The notes: generated by a model not told the origin, from the sequence alone. A stretch of 64,000 nt of DNA from Paenibacillus kribbensis (GCF_002240415.1 NZ_CP020028.1:1885501-1949500), one strand, 5' to 3'. Positions 1 to 9,507 are shown, counted from the stretch's first letter. Made by a program: numbers and translations.

Positions 1-2
1 TA

Positions 3-3000
3 GGAGCTTCTAACACGAAAGGCATACTCAGCACAAAAGGCATACTCAACGCAAAAGACATACCGAAGCCGGAAGGCAGCATGTGGAGTGATGACCAGTG
101 GCGTGCCATTGCGGAGTCCGGCAACAACATGCTGGTGGCAGCGGCGGCGGGGTCTGGTAAGACAGCGGTACTGGTAGAGCGTATTATTCGTAAAATCGTC
201 GATCCCCGGCTCGGCTTCAGCGTGGATCGGCTGTTGGTGGCGACCTTTACAAAGGCTGCAGCTGCCGAAATGCGTCAGCGGATACGGGAAGCGCTGGAGC
301 GCGTACTGGAGCAGGAGCCGGAAAGTGAGCATGTACGCCGTCAGCTATCGTTGCTGAATCGGGCTTCGATTACGACGCTTCACTCTTTTTGTATGGAGGT
401 TATTCGCAGGCATTATCAGGCCATTCCCCTGGATCCCGGTTTTCGGATTATGAATGAGCATGAGACGGAATTGCTGCGACAGGAGCTATTGGAAGAGCTG
501 TTTGAGGAAAAATATGAGGCTCATGATGAAGGCAGCACGTTCCGCAGGCTGGTGGATTGGTTTAGTGGGGAACGCACCGATGATGCAATGTATGTGCTTG
601 TTCAGCGGCTGTACGATTTTTCTCAAAGTCATCCTTGGCCGGAGCATTGGTTGAGGGAGACGGCGGCAGCATTTCGTGTACAGGATGTGGCCGCTTTGGG
701 AGAGACTCCTTGGGTTCGCAGCATTTTGGCGGATGCCGCGCTTTCCCTACGTGGGGCTGCAAGCTTGCTGGAACAGGCGCATGAAGCAGCTATGCAGCCC
801 GGCGGTCCTGCACCTTATGCAGCAACGCTGCAAGAGGATGCGGCGATGGTGAAGGGATTGCTGCAGGAGCTGGAGACACAGCCATGGGCAACGCTGTATG
901 ATCACTTTCAGATGGCTTCCTTCGGCAAGCTCAAGCCGGTCAAAAAAGATCAGACCGAGCCTGCATTGCAGGAGCGGGTCAAGCTGCTGCGTGAGGCAGC
1001 GAAAAAAATGATTACAGATATGAAAGCTTCCCTGTTCGGCAGAAGAGCGGAAGCCTATCTGGAGGAATTGCACGCAGCAGCTCCTCTGATGGACGAACTG
1101 GCAGAGACCGTCATTGCCTTCGGAGAACGATTTCAACAGCACAAGCAGTCCAAGGGGATGGTGGATTTCGGGGACTTGGAGCATTATTGTCTCAAAATAT
1201 TGCGTCATCCCGATTCTACACCGGATCGACTGCTGCCTTCGGACGCTGCGCTTGAATACAAGGCACAATTTGATGAAGTGCTGCTGGATGAATATCAGGA
1301 TACGAACACCGTACAGGAAGATATCGTAAGGCTGGTATCGCGCGAGGAACCGGGCAACCGTTTTATGGTAGGAGACGTGAAGCAGAGTATTTACCGGTTT
1401 CGGCTGGCCGAGCCGGGGCTGTTTTTGAATAAGTATCAACGGTATGGCATGCAGGAGCAGGAAGATGGCCTTTTGATAGACTTGGCGCGTAATTTCCGCA
1501 GTCGGAAGGAAGTTGTCGATGCGGTTAATTTGGTATTCCGGCAGATTATGAGTGTTGATGTGGCTGAAATTGAATATGACGAACGGGCGTGGCTGGTGCA
1601 CGGCGCATCCTATCCCGAGCAAACGGAGCAAGCTGCTGTATCTGCCTACGTACCTGAACTGCTGTTAGTTGATAAAGGCGGGAACGGTCTTTCGGATGCT
1701 CTGGAAGGAGCTGAATTAAGTGATGAGTCAGGCGTACAGGAAAACGAACTGGCCGAGCTTGCGGAGCTGGAAACGGCGCAATTAGAAGCGCGTGCGATCG
1801 CGCAACGGATTAAGGAGCTGACTGGAGATACAGGACAACCACTGTTGATTTACGACAGAGGTTTAAAAGCGATGCGCCCGGCAGTTTACGGCGATATCGT
1901 CATTTTGCTTCGCTCGGCCAGCGTGTGGGCTCCCCTAATTGTGGAGGAACTGCGGCTTGAAGGCATTCCGGCTTCCGGAGAGCAGACGACAGGCTTTTTC
2001 AAAGCAACGGAGGTTGAGGTGATGCTGTCTCTGCTGCACATTATTGATAATCCGCAGCAGGATATCCCGCTTGCCTCCGTGCTTCGTTCGCCAATTGTAG
2101 GCCTGACCGAGGATGAGCTGGCTCAAATTCGATTAGAGAAGCCGGACGGACTATTTTATGGCGCTTTGCTGGCGGCAGCAGAGGCGGACCCGCTCAAGGG
2201 GAGTGAAAAAGGCATTTCCACTGACATCATGGAGCTGGATCTTTTCACTGAGGACTCACAATCTTCATTTGAATTAAGTGACAGGAATGACGGAAATACG
2301 TTGCATGCCCGTTTACGTTTATTTCTGCGTAAATTGGAAGCATGGCGCAAGGAAGCCAGACAAGGCAGCTTAAGTGCTTTGATTTGGAATTTGCTGGAGG
2401 AAACGGGATATCTGGATTGGGTAGGCGGACTGCCTGGCGGCTCACAGCGTCAAAGCAACTTGCGGGCGCTGTATGACCGGGCCAGACAATATGAGACTTC
2501 AACGTCTAACCGTGGATTGTTCCGATTTCTGACCTTCATTTCCCGTTTGCGGGAGCGAGGCGGTGATCTGGGTTCCAGCAGTGGCGGTACAGAGCCTGAT
2601 CAGGCGGTTCGTATTATGACCATTCATAAAAGTAAAGGACTTGAATTCCCGGTTGTCTTCATTGCCGGGACGGCTAAAATGTTCAATCAGCAGGATCTGA
2701 ATGCGTCGTTTCTTATGCACAAGGAGCTGGGATTTGGCCCCAAATATGTGGAAGAACAAAACCGGGTCAGCTATCCGACGCTGCCTAATTTAGCGATTCG
2801 TCGACGCTCCCAGCTAGAGCTATTGGCTGAGGAAATGCGGGTGCTGTACGTGGCGCTTACACGTCCTCGTGAAAAGCTTATTATGACCGGAACGGTGAAG
2901 GATATCGCTTCACGCGCTGCAGGCTGGGCACGTGCCAAAGAGCATACGGAAACCGTCCTGCCGGACTATATGCTGGCGGCAGGACGCAGTTATCTGGACT

Positions 3001-4070
3001 GGGTAGGTCCTGCTTTGATTCGCCATCCTTCTGCTGTCGCACTGAGGGAAGCGGCGGGTGTCCAAGCTGGGTATTTTCACAGGCTGGATCACATACCGGG
3101 GGCAGACTGGCTTTTTACAATTGTGGCAGCGGAAACTCTTTCCGGCTCCCGTGCGAGCTCGGATCATGAGGAAGAGGTGCCGGGTGAAGAGCGCCACATG
3201 AAGACAGAAGCGCTGAGAAATGCGGAGCCTCTGGTCATGCCCCTGGCCATGAAGGGAGAAAGTGAAACGGATATTGCTGCGGCTCTTTCCTGGACCTATC
3301 CATATGAACGGGCAGGCAGGACGGCAGCCAATACATCGGTTACCGAGATGAAAAGATGGCTCGAAATGCAGGAGATTGGAGCGGACGATTGGCTGAATCT
3401 ATCTGCCTCTCAACGAGCAGAGTCACCGGAGGATCAAGAAGATTCTCACACAGGGGGCAATGCATTACATTTACGCAGACCTAAGTTTATGGGAAATCAA
3501 CGTCTGACACCAACGGAACGCGGAACGGTGTATCATACGCTGATGCTGCATTTGCCGCTGGATGGGGTGATGAACGCCGATGTTATTGAGGAAACCAAGG
3601 CCCGTCTGCTGAATCAGCGCATATTGCTGGAGGTTCATGCGAAGGCGCTGGATACGGATAAAATATTGCGCTTTTTCACCAGTGAGCTGGGTGGCAGAAT
3701 GCTCGAGGCAACCCACGTTCAACGTGAACTTCCGTTTACTTATACGATGCAGGCAGTCGATTACTGGAACCACAGCCTGCCATCGATGCTGCCAGCACAG
3801 GAAACACAGAAAGCAGGTCCGGAAGGCGGACAGGACGATAAAGTGCTGATGAACGGGATTATTGACTGCCTGTTTGAAACGCCGGAAGGGCTTGTGCTGG
3901 TGGATTATAAAACAGACCGGGTATCCGAATACCGTACGCTGTCTCATTTAACGGAGCAGTATCGTTTTCAATTGGAGCTTTATGCCCGTGTGATCGAAGC
4001 AATTACAGGTAAAAAGGTTGCTGAGAAGTGGCTGTATTTTTTAGAGGCTGGAGAGAGTGTGCGGCTGTAG
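3..4070 (+). CDS. addA: AddA, ATP-dependent helicase/nuclease subunit A (5' end cut by window)
   Basis: AddA is the 3'-5' helicase and nuclease subunit of AddAB, which resects double-strand breaks for RecA loading, like RecBCD. The frame is open from base 3 through the window edge. The ATG at 81 follows a conserved PKPEGS stretch and leads straight into WSDDQW, which is the family's N-terminal Q-motif region, so 81 is an internal Met and the true start lies left of base 1. Walker A AAAGSGKTA lies at residues 20-28 counted from that Met. The DEYQDTN Walker B, the VRIMTIHKSKGLEFP helicase motif and the C-terminal RecB-type nuclease residues (GIIDCLF...VDYKTD) are all visible. An addB gene would be expected just upstream, outside the window. 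An 18-bp tandem repeat precedes residue 1 (see findings). sbcD follows 23 bp after the stop. Confidence 0.95.
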   Translation, partial: GASNTKGILSTKGILNAKDIPKPEGSMWSDDQWRAIAESGNNMLVAAAAGSGKTAVLVERIIRKIVDPRLGFSVDRLLVATFTKAAAAEMRQRIREALERVLEQEPESEHVRRQLSLLNRASITTLHSFCMEVIRRHYQAIPLDPGFRIMNEHETELLRQELLEELFEEKYEAHDEGSTFRRLVDWFSGERTDDAMYVLVQRLYDFSQSHPWPEHWLRETAAAFRVQDVAALGETPWVRSILADAALSLRGAASLLEQAHEAAMQPGGPAPYAATLQEDAAMVKGLLQELETQPWATLYDHFQMASFGKLKPVKKDQTEPALQERVKLLREAAKKMITDMKASLFGRRAEAYLEELHAAAPLMDELAETVIAFGERFQQHKQSKGMVDFGDLEHYCLKILRHPDSTPDRLLPSDAALEYKAQFDEVLLDEYQDTNTVQEDIVRLVSREEPGNRFMVGDVKQSIYRFRLAEPGLFLNKYQRYGMQEQEDGLLIDLARNFRSRKEVVDAVNLVFRQIMSVDVAEIEYDERAWLVHGASYPEQTEQAAVSAYVPELLLVDKGGNGLSDALEGAELSDESGVQENELAELAELETAQLEARAIAQRIKELTGDTGQPLLIYDRGLKAMRPAVYGDIVILLRSASVWAPLIVEELRLEGIPASGEQTTGFFKATEVEVMLSLLHIIDNPQQDIPLASVLRSPIVGLTEDELAQIRLEKPDGLFYGALLAAAEADPLKGSEKGISTDIMELDLFTEDSQSSFELSDRNDGNTLHARLRLFLRKLEAWRKEARQGSLSALIWNLLEETGYLDWVGGLPGGSQRQSNLRALYDRARQYETSTSNRGLFRFLTFISRLRERGGDLGSSSGGTEPDQAVRIMTIHKSKGLEFPVVFIAGTAKMFNQQDLNASFLMHKELGFGPKYVEEQNRVSYPTLPNLAIRRRSQLELLAEEMRVLYVALTRPREKLIMTGTVKDIASRAAGWARAKEHTETVLPDYMLAAGRSYLDWVGPALIRHPSAVALREAAGVQAGYFHRLDHIPGADWLFTIVAAETLSGSRASSDHEEEVPGEERHMKTEALRNAEPLVMPLAMKGESETDIAAALSWTYPYERAGRTAANTSVTEMKRWLEMQEIGADDWLNLSASQRAESPEDQEDSHTGGNALHLRRPKFMGNQRLTPTERGTVYHTLMLHLPLDGVMNADVIEETKARLLNQRILLEVHAKALDTDKILRFFTSELGGRMLEATHVQRELPFTYTMQAVDYWNHSLPSMLPAQETQKAGPEGGQDDKVLMNGIIDCLFETPEGLVLVDYKTDRVSEYRTLSHLTEQYRFQLELYARVIEAITGKKVAEKWLYFLEAGESVRL
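15..68 (+). repeat. 18-bp in-frame tandem repeat in the addA 5' end
   Basis: Three 18-bp units (15-32, 33-50, 51-68) encode TKGILS, TKGILN and the diverged AKDIPK. The first two differ at only three bases. The repeat sits just ahead of the conserved AddA N-terminus and probably lengthens a flexible N-terminal tail. The array may continue left of the window. Confidence 0.7.
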
Positions 4071-4093
4071 TTATGTGAGAGAGGAGGAATAGT

Positions 4094-5278
4094 ATGCGGA
4101 TTTTGCACACAGGTGATTGGCATTTGGGTCGAACATTGGAAGGACGCAGTCGCTTGAAGGAGCAGGAAGCGTTTTTGGAAGAATTGGAAAAAATGGCTGA
4201 CGATCAGCAGGCAGATTTGATTATGATGGCTGGAGATGTCTACGACTCGGTCAATCCTTCGGCGGCCGCCGAGCAGTTGTTTTATGAAGCATCTGCCCGT
4301 CTTACGGCTGGAGGAAGACCTCTGGTCGTTATTGCAGGCAATCACGATCAGCCGGAAAGGGTATCCTCGGTCACGCCGCTGGTAAGCGGGCGCGGAATTA
4401 CACTGCTGGGACTGCCCAGCGGGAAAGCGGTGCGTGTTCATACACCACGAACGGGCGAAATGGCATGCATCGCAGCCCTGCCGTATCCCTCCGAGTCTCG
4501 TCTGAACGAGCTGTTGTCTGAGGACGGAGATGAAACGGTATTACGCGAGGCATATAGCCGCCGTGTAGGGTTGCTGATGGCACAGCTGGGTACAGCGTTT
4601 CGGCCCGACACCGTTAATTTGTCGATGAGCCATATTTATGTGCTTGGCGGGCTGGAGTCAGACTCCGAACGTCCGATTCAGGTCGGGGGAGCCTATACGG
4701 TTGATCCGTCAGCGCTGAGCATCGGGGCGCAATATACAGCGCTGGGACATTTGCACCGTCCCCAGTATGTCAAGGGAGACGGGCTGATGCGTTATAGCGG
4801 CTCTCCGCTGGCATACAGCTTTTCCGAGGCGGGACAAGCCAAATCGGTTACGTTGATTGACGTGGTTGCTGGCAAGCCTGCACAGGTCGAGGAACTGTAT
4901 ATTACCAGTGGACGTCCATTGGTAAGGTGGCGCGCACGGGGAGGTCTGGAAGAAGTATACCGCTGGCTGGACGAAGGGCTGGATATGGATGCTTTTATTG
5001 ATCTGGAGATTACGCTCGATGAAGCGATGTCGATGGGGGATATTCAGCGGCTGCGTAAAAGCCGTGAAGGCATCATTCACATTCGTCCATTGTATCCGGA
5101 AATGGCTGCAGCACAGCTGGAGCATCAACGGTCAGAATTGCCGGTTCATGAGCTGTTCCGAGCCTTCTATCAGCGACAGACAGGCGGGGCACAGCCGGAT
5201 GATGGATTGGTGCAGCTTTTTTTGGAGCTGGTGGAGCAGGATAATGCAAGAGACCACGCTGAGGAGGAGGATGTATGA
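4094..5278 (+). CDS. sbcD: Exonuclease SbcCD, subunit D (Mre11-like nuclease)
   Basis: SbcD is the Mn-dependent phosphoesterase of the SbcCD (Mre11-Rad50) complex, which trims hairpins and protein-blocked DNA ends. The 394-residue product has the calcineurin-like metal motifs in order: GDWHLGR near residue 7, AGDVYDS near 46, GNHDQ near 84 and ALGHLHR near 217. It starts at an ATG preceded by GAGAGGAGGAAT. Its stop overlaps the sbcC start (ATGA), which indicates translational coupling. Length is typical of the family. Confidence 0.95.
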   Translation: MRILHTGDWHLGRTLEGRSRLKEQEAFLEELEKMADDQQADLIMMAGDVYDSVNPSAAAEQLFYEASARLTAGGRPLVVIAGNHDQPERVSSVTPLVSGRGITLLGLPSGKAVRVHTPRTGEMACIAALPYPSESRLNELLSEDGDETVLREAYSRRVGLLMAQLGTAFRPDTVNLSMSHIYVLGGLESDSERPIQVGGAYTVDPSALSIGAQYTALGHLHRPQYVKGDGLMRYSGSPLAYSFSEAGQAKSVTLIDVVAGKPAQVEELYITSGRPLVRWRARGGLEEVYRWLDEGLDMDAFIDLEITLDEAMSMGDIQRLRKSREGIIHIRPLYPEMAAAQLEHQRSELPVHELFRAFYQRQTGGAQPDDGLVQLFLELVEQDNARDHAEEEDV

Positions 5279-8200
5279 AACCGATTCTTCTGAAATTGGC
5301 GGGGCTGCAAAGCTATCGGGAGCCGCAGGAAATTCGTTTTGACGAGCTGACCGAAACCGGACTGTTTGGGATTTTTGGTCCAACTGGTAGTGGCAAATCA
5401 ACTTTGCTCGATGCCATTACGTTGGCTATGTACGGTAAGGTGGAGCGGGCGGTGAATGGTACTCAAGGCATCATGAATCATGCTGAAGACACGCTGTCCG
5501 TGGCCTTTACGTTTGAACTCATGTCAGCGCAGGGACCTCGTCGTTACCGTGTGGAACGACGTTTCAAACGCGCTGGAGGCGTATCTGTTAATAATACGCT
5601 CAGTCGTTTTATTGCGCTCACAGAGGACGGCGAGGAAGTGCTTGCTGACAAGGTGCAGGATGTGACGCGCTGTGTGGAGGAGTATATCGGCCTGAAAATG
5701 GACGATTTTACGCGTGCCGTCGTATTGCCGCAGGGAAAGTTTGCGGAATTTTTGTCCTTAAAGGGTAGTGAACGCAGGCAGATGCTGCAGCGTTTGTTCC
5801 ATTTGGAGAAATACGGCGATCAACTGGCACAGAAGCTCAGCCGTCGTGTGAAGGACAATGACATTGCATTGAAAGAGCTGGAAGCGGAGCAGCAAGGCCT
5901 GGGGGATGCGAGTGCTGAAGCGCTTGAACATGTGGAGGTGCGTCTCAAAGAAGCAATTGCCAATGCAGAGTCTTCACGTCATGAGCTGGAGCGTGTTGCT
6001 CGCGAGGCGGAAGCGCTGAACAAAACCCGCGAATTGGTTATGGAGCACAGTCGCCGGGCGAATGAGCTGGGGCAGCTGGCAGCACTGGAGCCATCCATTG
6101 CTTTGCTGGAGCACAAGCTGCGGCAAGCGTCGGCAGCCGAGGCGTTGCTGCCAGTGCTGACGGATTGGAAGGAAGCCGCTGCCGAAGCGAATCAACGTCA
6201 AAAGGCCGCCGAAGAAGCGGCGGTTCAGGCCGTCTCAGCGCAGGAGGCTGCGCTTGTGTCTGCACAAGCAGACGAACAGGCCCGGCAAGCGCTGGGTGCG
6301 GAGGAGCCGAGGCTGCTGCTTCGGATCGATCAATTGGAACAGGCGCTTCAGCTGGAGCGTGATACGGAGGTGCTACGGACCGACCGGGAGCGTCTCGCGG
6401 CAGAGCTGGTGCAAAGTGAGCAAACCCTTGCTTCATATGGCGAAGGACTCGCCAAGGAGCAAGAGCTGCAGGCACGAGGCTTGAAGCGGCAGCAGGAGCT
6501 GCAACAGGAGCTAAAGCAAAATGAAGTGCGGGCAGATGAGCGGCGTATGCTGCAAGAGGCGGTGCAACGGCTGCAGCAGCTGGAGACAGCAAATGAGCAA
6601 TTGCGCGAAGCTGAACAGGAGTACGCCGTTCAGGAGAAACGGCTTGCGCAAGCTGACGGACACCTCAAGCTGACGGAGCAGGAGACACAGGATACGGAGG
6701 CGCGACGTTCTGCCCTTGCTGTACAGGCGGCTGAGAGCATCGAGGCATTGCTAACGTTGGAGGCAGAAATTACAGCCGACGTGTCGGCACTGGCAGCCGA
6801 GGAGGAGCAGCTGCGCCGTGAGCTCCGCGCCGAGGAGCTGGGCCATCTCGCACAGCGTCTCGCCTCCGAGCTGCACGAGGGCGAGCCGTGCGCGGTGTGC
6901 GGCTCGCTGCACCACCCTGCACCTGCCGCCGCCGTGGTCCATGGCGCGGATGCGGCTGCACCGGACGAGCTGCAGCACCTGCGGCTCGGCTTGCAGGAGC
7001 TGCGCCTCACGCTGCGCCAGCAGCTGCACGAGCAGCGCAGCCTGCTGGCACAGCCCGCCGTCGCAGACAGCGGCGCTGCTGCCACGGGCGAGTCTGCCGC
7101 GCCCTCCACAGCGCCGGCAGACCCGCGCGGTGCCGCCGCCTGGGCGGAGCGCTGCACGGCGCTGGAACGGGCAGCGGCTGAGCTGGCCGCCCGTGCCCGT
7201 GCGCTGCCTGCGGAGGCGCACGCCTTGCGCGAGGCAGACGCCGCCGGGCAGCAGCGGCGTATCCGCGCAGCTGCGGAGCAGGAGGCGGCTGCCGCAGCGC
7301 TGGCGCAGGCGCGGAGCAGGCGCGAGGCATGCGCTGCGCGCTGCGCAGGATTGCGCGCCGAATGGGCGACGCAGCTGCCGGACGTGGCGCCGGACGAAGC
7401 CGCGGAGCGTTATCGCGCCATGCAGGAACGCGATGGGCGTGCAGAGGAGCTGCGGTCGCGGCTGGAGACGAGCGTGACCTTCCTCGAAGAAAAAGCTGCA
7501 CGTATTCAGCAGATACAGCAGAGCATCGTCGAGGAAGATAAAATCATGATTGACCGTCGTGCACGGCTCCAGAGCAAAGACGATTCGTTGCGCGAAAAGC
7601 GGGAACAGCTCCGAAAATGGGTTGGAGAAGGACAGGCAGCTTCCTTGTTGGAAGAAACGGCTTCACGCCTGCAGAGACTCAAAAACGAAGCCGCAGCTGC
7701 AGCACGTCGCCATACTGAAGCGGAGGAACGCAAGCAGCAGGCTGTTCATGCTTCGTTGATTGCCCGGCAGGCATCCGACTCGGCTGAAGAAAGACGGCAG
7801 ATGTCTGAGACCCGTTGGAGCAGTCGTCTGGAAGATTCAACTTTTGCGACAGAAGCAGAGGTTCTGGAATGCTGTCTGAGACCCGATGAAGCCGCACGTT
7901 ATGAACGTGAAGTGAGCCTGCACCGACAGCGAGAACAAGAGCTGTCTTCCCGCTTAAAACATGTGGAAGAGCAACTGGATGGAGCAACCGTTACGGAGGA
8001 AGAGTGGGAAAGGACTGCCGCGCAGCTCCGCGAGTGCCGTATACGTGACGAAGAGGCGCTTCAGAATCGTGCCAAGGCCGAGCGTGATCTGGAGGATTTG
8101 CAGCGTAGGCATGTTCGCTGGGTGGAGTTGGAGTCCAATCGTATACAATTGCGTAGCGAGGCAGAAAAGATGTCCAAGCTCCAATCTGTTTTTCGGGGCA

Positions 8201-8670
8201 ATGCCTTTGTTGAATACATTGCTGAGGAGCAGCTTATGCAGGTCAGTCAGTCGGCTTCACGTCGTTTGCGTTTTCTGACCAAGCAGCGTTACGCGTTGGA
8301 GGTAGACTCCAGTGGTGGTTTTGTCATTAGTGATGATGCCAACGGTGGTGTCAAGCGTCCGGTATCGACTTTGTCCGGCGGAGAGACGTTTCTAACCTCC
8401 CTGTCGCTTGCGCTTGCACTATCGGCTCAGATTCAATTGCGGGGCCAATACCCGCTTCAATTTTTCTTTCTGGATGAAGGCTTTGGAACATTGGACCCTG
8501 AGTTGCTTGACACGGTGATTACCTCCCTGGAAAAGCTGCATCATGATCAACTGTCTGTTGGTGTGATCAGCCATGTGCCTGAGCTGCGGGCCCGACTTCC
8601 GCGCAAGCTGGTCGTTCTACCCGCTGAGCAGGCTGGAGGCGGCTCCAGAGTCGTTATGGAAACATTTTAA
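5275..8670 (+). CDS. sbcC: Exonuclease SbcCD, subunit C (Rad50-like SMC ATPase)
   Basis: SbcC is the long coiled-coil ATPase partner of SbcD. Walker A GPTGSGKST lies near residues 35-43. The zinc-hook CxxC (Cys539/Cys542, CAVC) is at the coiled-coil apex. The ABC signature LSGGETF and Walker B FFFLDEGFGTLD lie near the C-terminus. Between them are long heptad-like, Glu/Ala/Gln-rich coiled coils. The stretch from about 6750 to 7500, right after the hook, is far richer in G+C and in Ala/Arg codons than the rest of the gene. It still reads in frame without stops, so it looks like a drifted linker and not a frameshift. Length (1131 aa) is slightly above the usual size for the family. Confidence 0.95.
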   Translation: MKPILLKLAGLQSYREPQEIRFDELTETGLFGIFGPTGSGKSTLLDAITLAMYGKVERAVNGTQGIMNHAEDTLSVAFTFELMSAQGPRRYRVERRFKRAGGVSVNNTLSRFIALTEDGEEVLADKVQDVTRCVEEYIGLKMDDFTRAVVLPQGKFAEFLSLKGSERRQMLQRLFHLEKYGDQLAQKLSRRVKDNDIALKELEAEQQGLGDASAEALEHVEVRLKEAIANAESSRHELERVAREAEALNKTRELVMEHSRRANELGQLAALEPSIALLEHKLRQASAAEALLPVLTDWKEAAAEANQRQKAAEEAAVQAVSAQEAALVSAQADEQARQALGAEEPRLLLRIDQLEQALQLERDTEVLRTDRERLAAELVQSEQTLASYGEGLAKEQELQARGLKRQQELQQELKQNEVRADERRMLQEAVQRLQQLETANEQLREAEQEYAVQEKRLAQADGHLKLTEQETQDTEARRSALAVQAAESIEALLTLEAEITADVSALAAEEEQLRRELRAEELGHLAQRLASELHEGEPCAVCGSLHHPAPAAAVVHGADAAAPDELQHLRLGLQELRLTLRQQLHEQRSLLAQPAVADSGAAATGESAAPSTAPADPRGAAAWAERCTALERAAAELAARARALPAEAHALREADAAGQQRRIRAAAEQEAAAAALAQARSRREACAARCAGLRAEWATQLPDVAPDEAAERYRAMQERDGRAEELRSRLETSVTFLEEKAARIQQIQQSIVEEDKIMIDRRARLQSKDDSLREKREQLRKWVGEGQAASLLEETASRLQRLKNEAAAAARRHTEAEERKQQAVHASLIARQASDSAEERRQMSETRWSSRLEDSTFATEAEVLECCLRPDEAARYEREVSLHRQREQELSSRLKHVEEQLDGATVTEEEWERTAAQLRECRIRDEEALQNRAKAERDLEDLQRRHVRWVELESNRIQLRSEAEKMSKLQSVFRGNAFVEYIAEEQLMQVSQSASRRLRFLTKQRYALEVDSSGGFVISDDANGGVKRPVSTLSGGETFLTSLSLALALSAQIQLRGQYPLQFFFLDEGFGTLDPELLDTVITSLEKLHHDQLSVGVISHVPELRARLPRKLVVLPAEQAGGGSRVVMETF

Positions 8671-8712
8671 AACAACGTGATGCAGATCACAGATACAGTT
8701 TCAAAGCGTTGT

Positions 8713-8718
8713 TATAAT
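8713..8718 (+). promoter_or_regulatory. Possible -10 box before the three-way-junction RNA
   Basis: A perfect TATAAT follows the sbcC stop by about 40 bp, but no good -35 hexamer lies 16-18 bp upstream. If used, transcription would start near 8725 and give a transcript of roughly 115 nt ending at the terminator at 8830-8840. This is weak evidence for an independent RNA. Confidence 0.3.
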
Positions 8719-8745
8719 ACAGCTAAGCCGACAAGTTAATCATAC

Positions 8746-8840
8746 AGCACCCCGGCGGACGTATGCTGAGGAAGGGATTTCCCGGTATACGTCCGTTCAG
8801 AGGGGCTCTGCCAAGAGCCTCCGGGGTGCTTCTTTTTTTT
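8746..8840 (+). ncRNA. Three-way-junction RNA element ending in an intrinsic terminator
   Basis: The closing helix P1 is a perfect 10-bp pair, AGCACCCCGG (8746-8755) with CCGGGGTGCT (8821-8830), followed at once by a T-tract (8831-8840). Inside it are two separate hairpins: P2 pairs 8756-8764 (CGGACGTAT) with 8787-8795 (ATACGTCCG), and P3 pairs 8804-8809 (GGCTCT) with 8814-8819 (AGAGCC) around a GCCA loop. This is more elaborate than an ordinary terminator. It may simply end the addA-sbcDC transcript, or it may be a small RNA. I do not match it to a named family. Confidence 0.5.
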
Positions 8841-8930
8841 GCAACCCGAAATTCGCCCAATTTTCTGTAGCACATAGCCCGTTTTTGAATAACATACGGT
8901 ATACATGCAAGAGCCTAGGAGGAAATAACC

Positions 8931-9344
8931 ATGGAAAATAGCATGCCAACCGTTACAGCACCGGAACAAACGGATGCTAAAACACTGTGTCAAAAGCATA
9001 TGTATCGTTATGTATGCGTATGGGTGAAGGATGGAACCATGTATGATGGGATTGTAGAACATGTCGATGATGAAAAATTGTACTTAGCCGTTCCCGTGGG
9101 CGAGATGGAGAACGCGAACGTCAACGCGAATGTGAACGCAAACGTCAATCTCCCTTATCCACCCAGCAACTGCGGCTGTGGCGGCTCCCGAGCCTATGGG
9201 GGATATGGGTTCTATCCACCTTATCCTCCCTATGGATATGGATACGGATACGGATACGGCTTCCCTTACGGTCGCCGACGCTTTAATCGTCTGATTCTGC
9301 CACTGGCTGCGCTGACTGCGATTGCCTTGCTGCCTTATTATTAA
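8931..9344 (+). CDS. Repeat-rich small protein with LSm-like N-terminus, possibly spore-surface
   Basis: The function of this 137-residue protein is unknown. The N-terminal half (about 22-60) reads like a small beta-barrel of the YVCVWVKDGTMYDGIV type, resembling LSm-like domains of small Firmicutes proteins. It is followed by an NANVNANVNANVN repeat (about 63-75), a Cys-Gly patch (NCGCGG) and a Pro-Tyr then Tyr-Gly dipeptide run. It ends in an Arg patch and a hydrophobic C-terminal segment (LILPLAALTAIALLPYY). Low-complexity Tyr/Gly tracts are common in spore coat or exosporium proteins, but that link is inference. It has a strong AGGAGG at 8917-8922 and stands alone between two terminators. 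Confidence 0.75.
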   Translation: MENSMPTVTAPEQTDAKTLCQKHMYRYVCVWVKDGTMYDGIVEHVDDEKLYLAVPVGEMENANVNANVNANVNLPYPPSNCGCGGSRAYGGYGFYPPYPPYGYGYGYGYGFPYGRRRFNRLILPLAALTAIALLPYY

Positions 9345-9469
9345 GCAGAGGTTGCCTCATCGCCATAGTGAATATCCCTACTGTCTTCGTTTAGTCAGCT
9401 CGCATAATAAACATCTTCTACATGTACAGCAAAGCGGTTTTACTGACGAATTATAGATGATCACACCAT

Positions 9470-9507
9470 AAAAGCTGTTTCTTCCGCCAAGAAGAAGCAG
9501 CTTTTTT
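9470..9507 (+). terminator. Intrinsic terminator after the repeat-rich protein gene
   Basis: AAAAGCTGTTTCTT pairs with AAGAAGAAGCAGCTTTT around a short CCGCC loop, followed by TTTTTT. It lies about 125 bp after the stop at 9344. The rest of the gap to 9617 shows no convincing feature except the ribosome binding site of the next gene. Confidence 0.75.

Noticed and set aside
747..1631. Long minus-strand open frame inside addA
   Set aside because: It is the antisense shadow of a strongly conserved coding region, has no ribosome binding site and encodes no recognisable protein.
6038..7501. Several overlapping minus- and plus-strand frames in the GC-rich part of sbcC
   Set aside because: High GC removes stop codons by chance; composition is Ala/Arg/Pro noise and the sbcC frame is continuous through the region.
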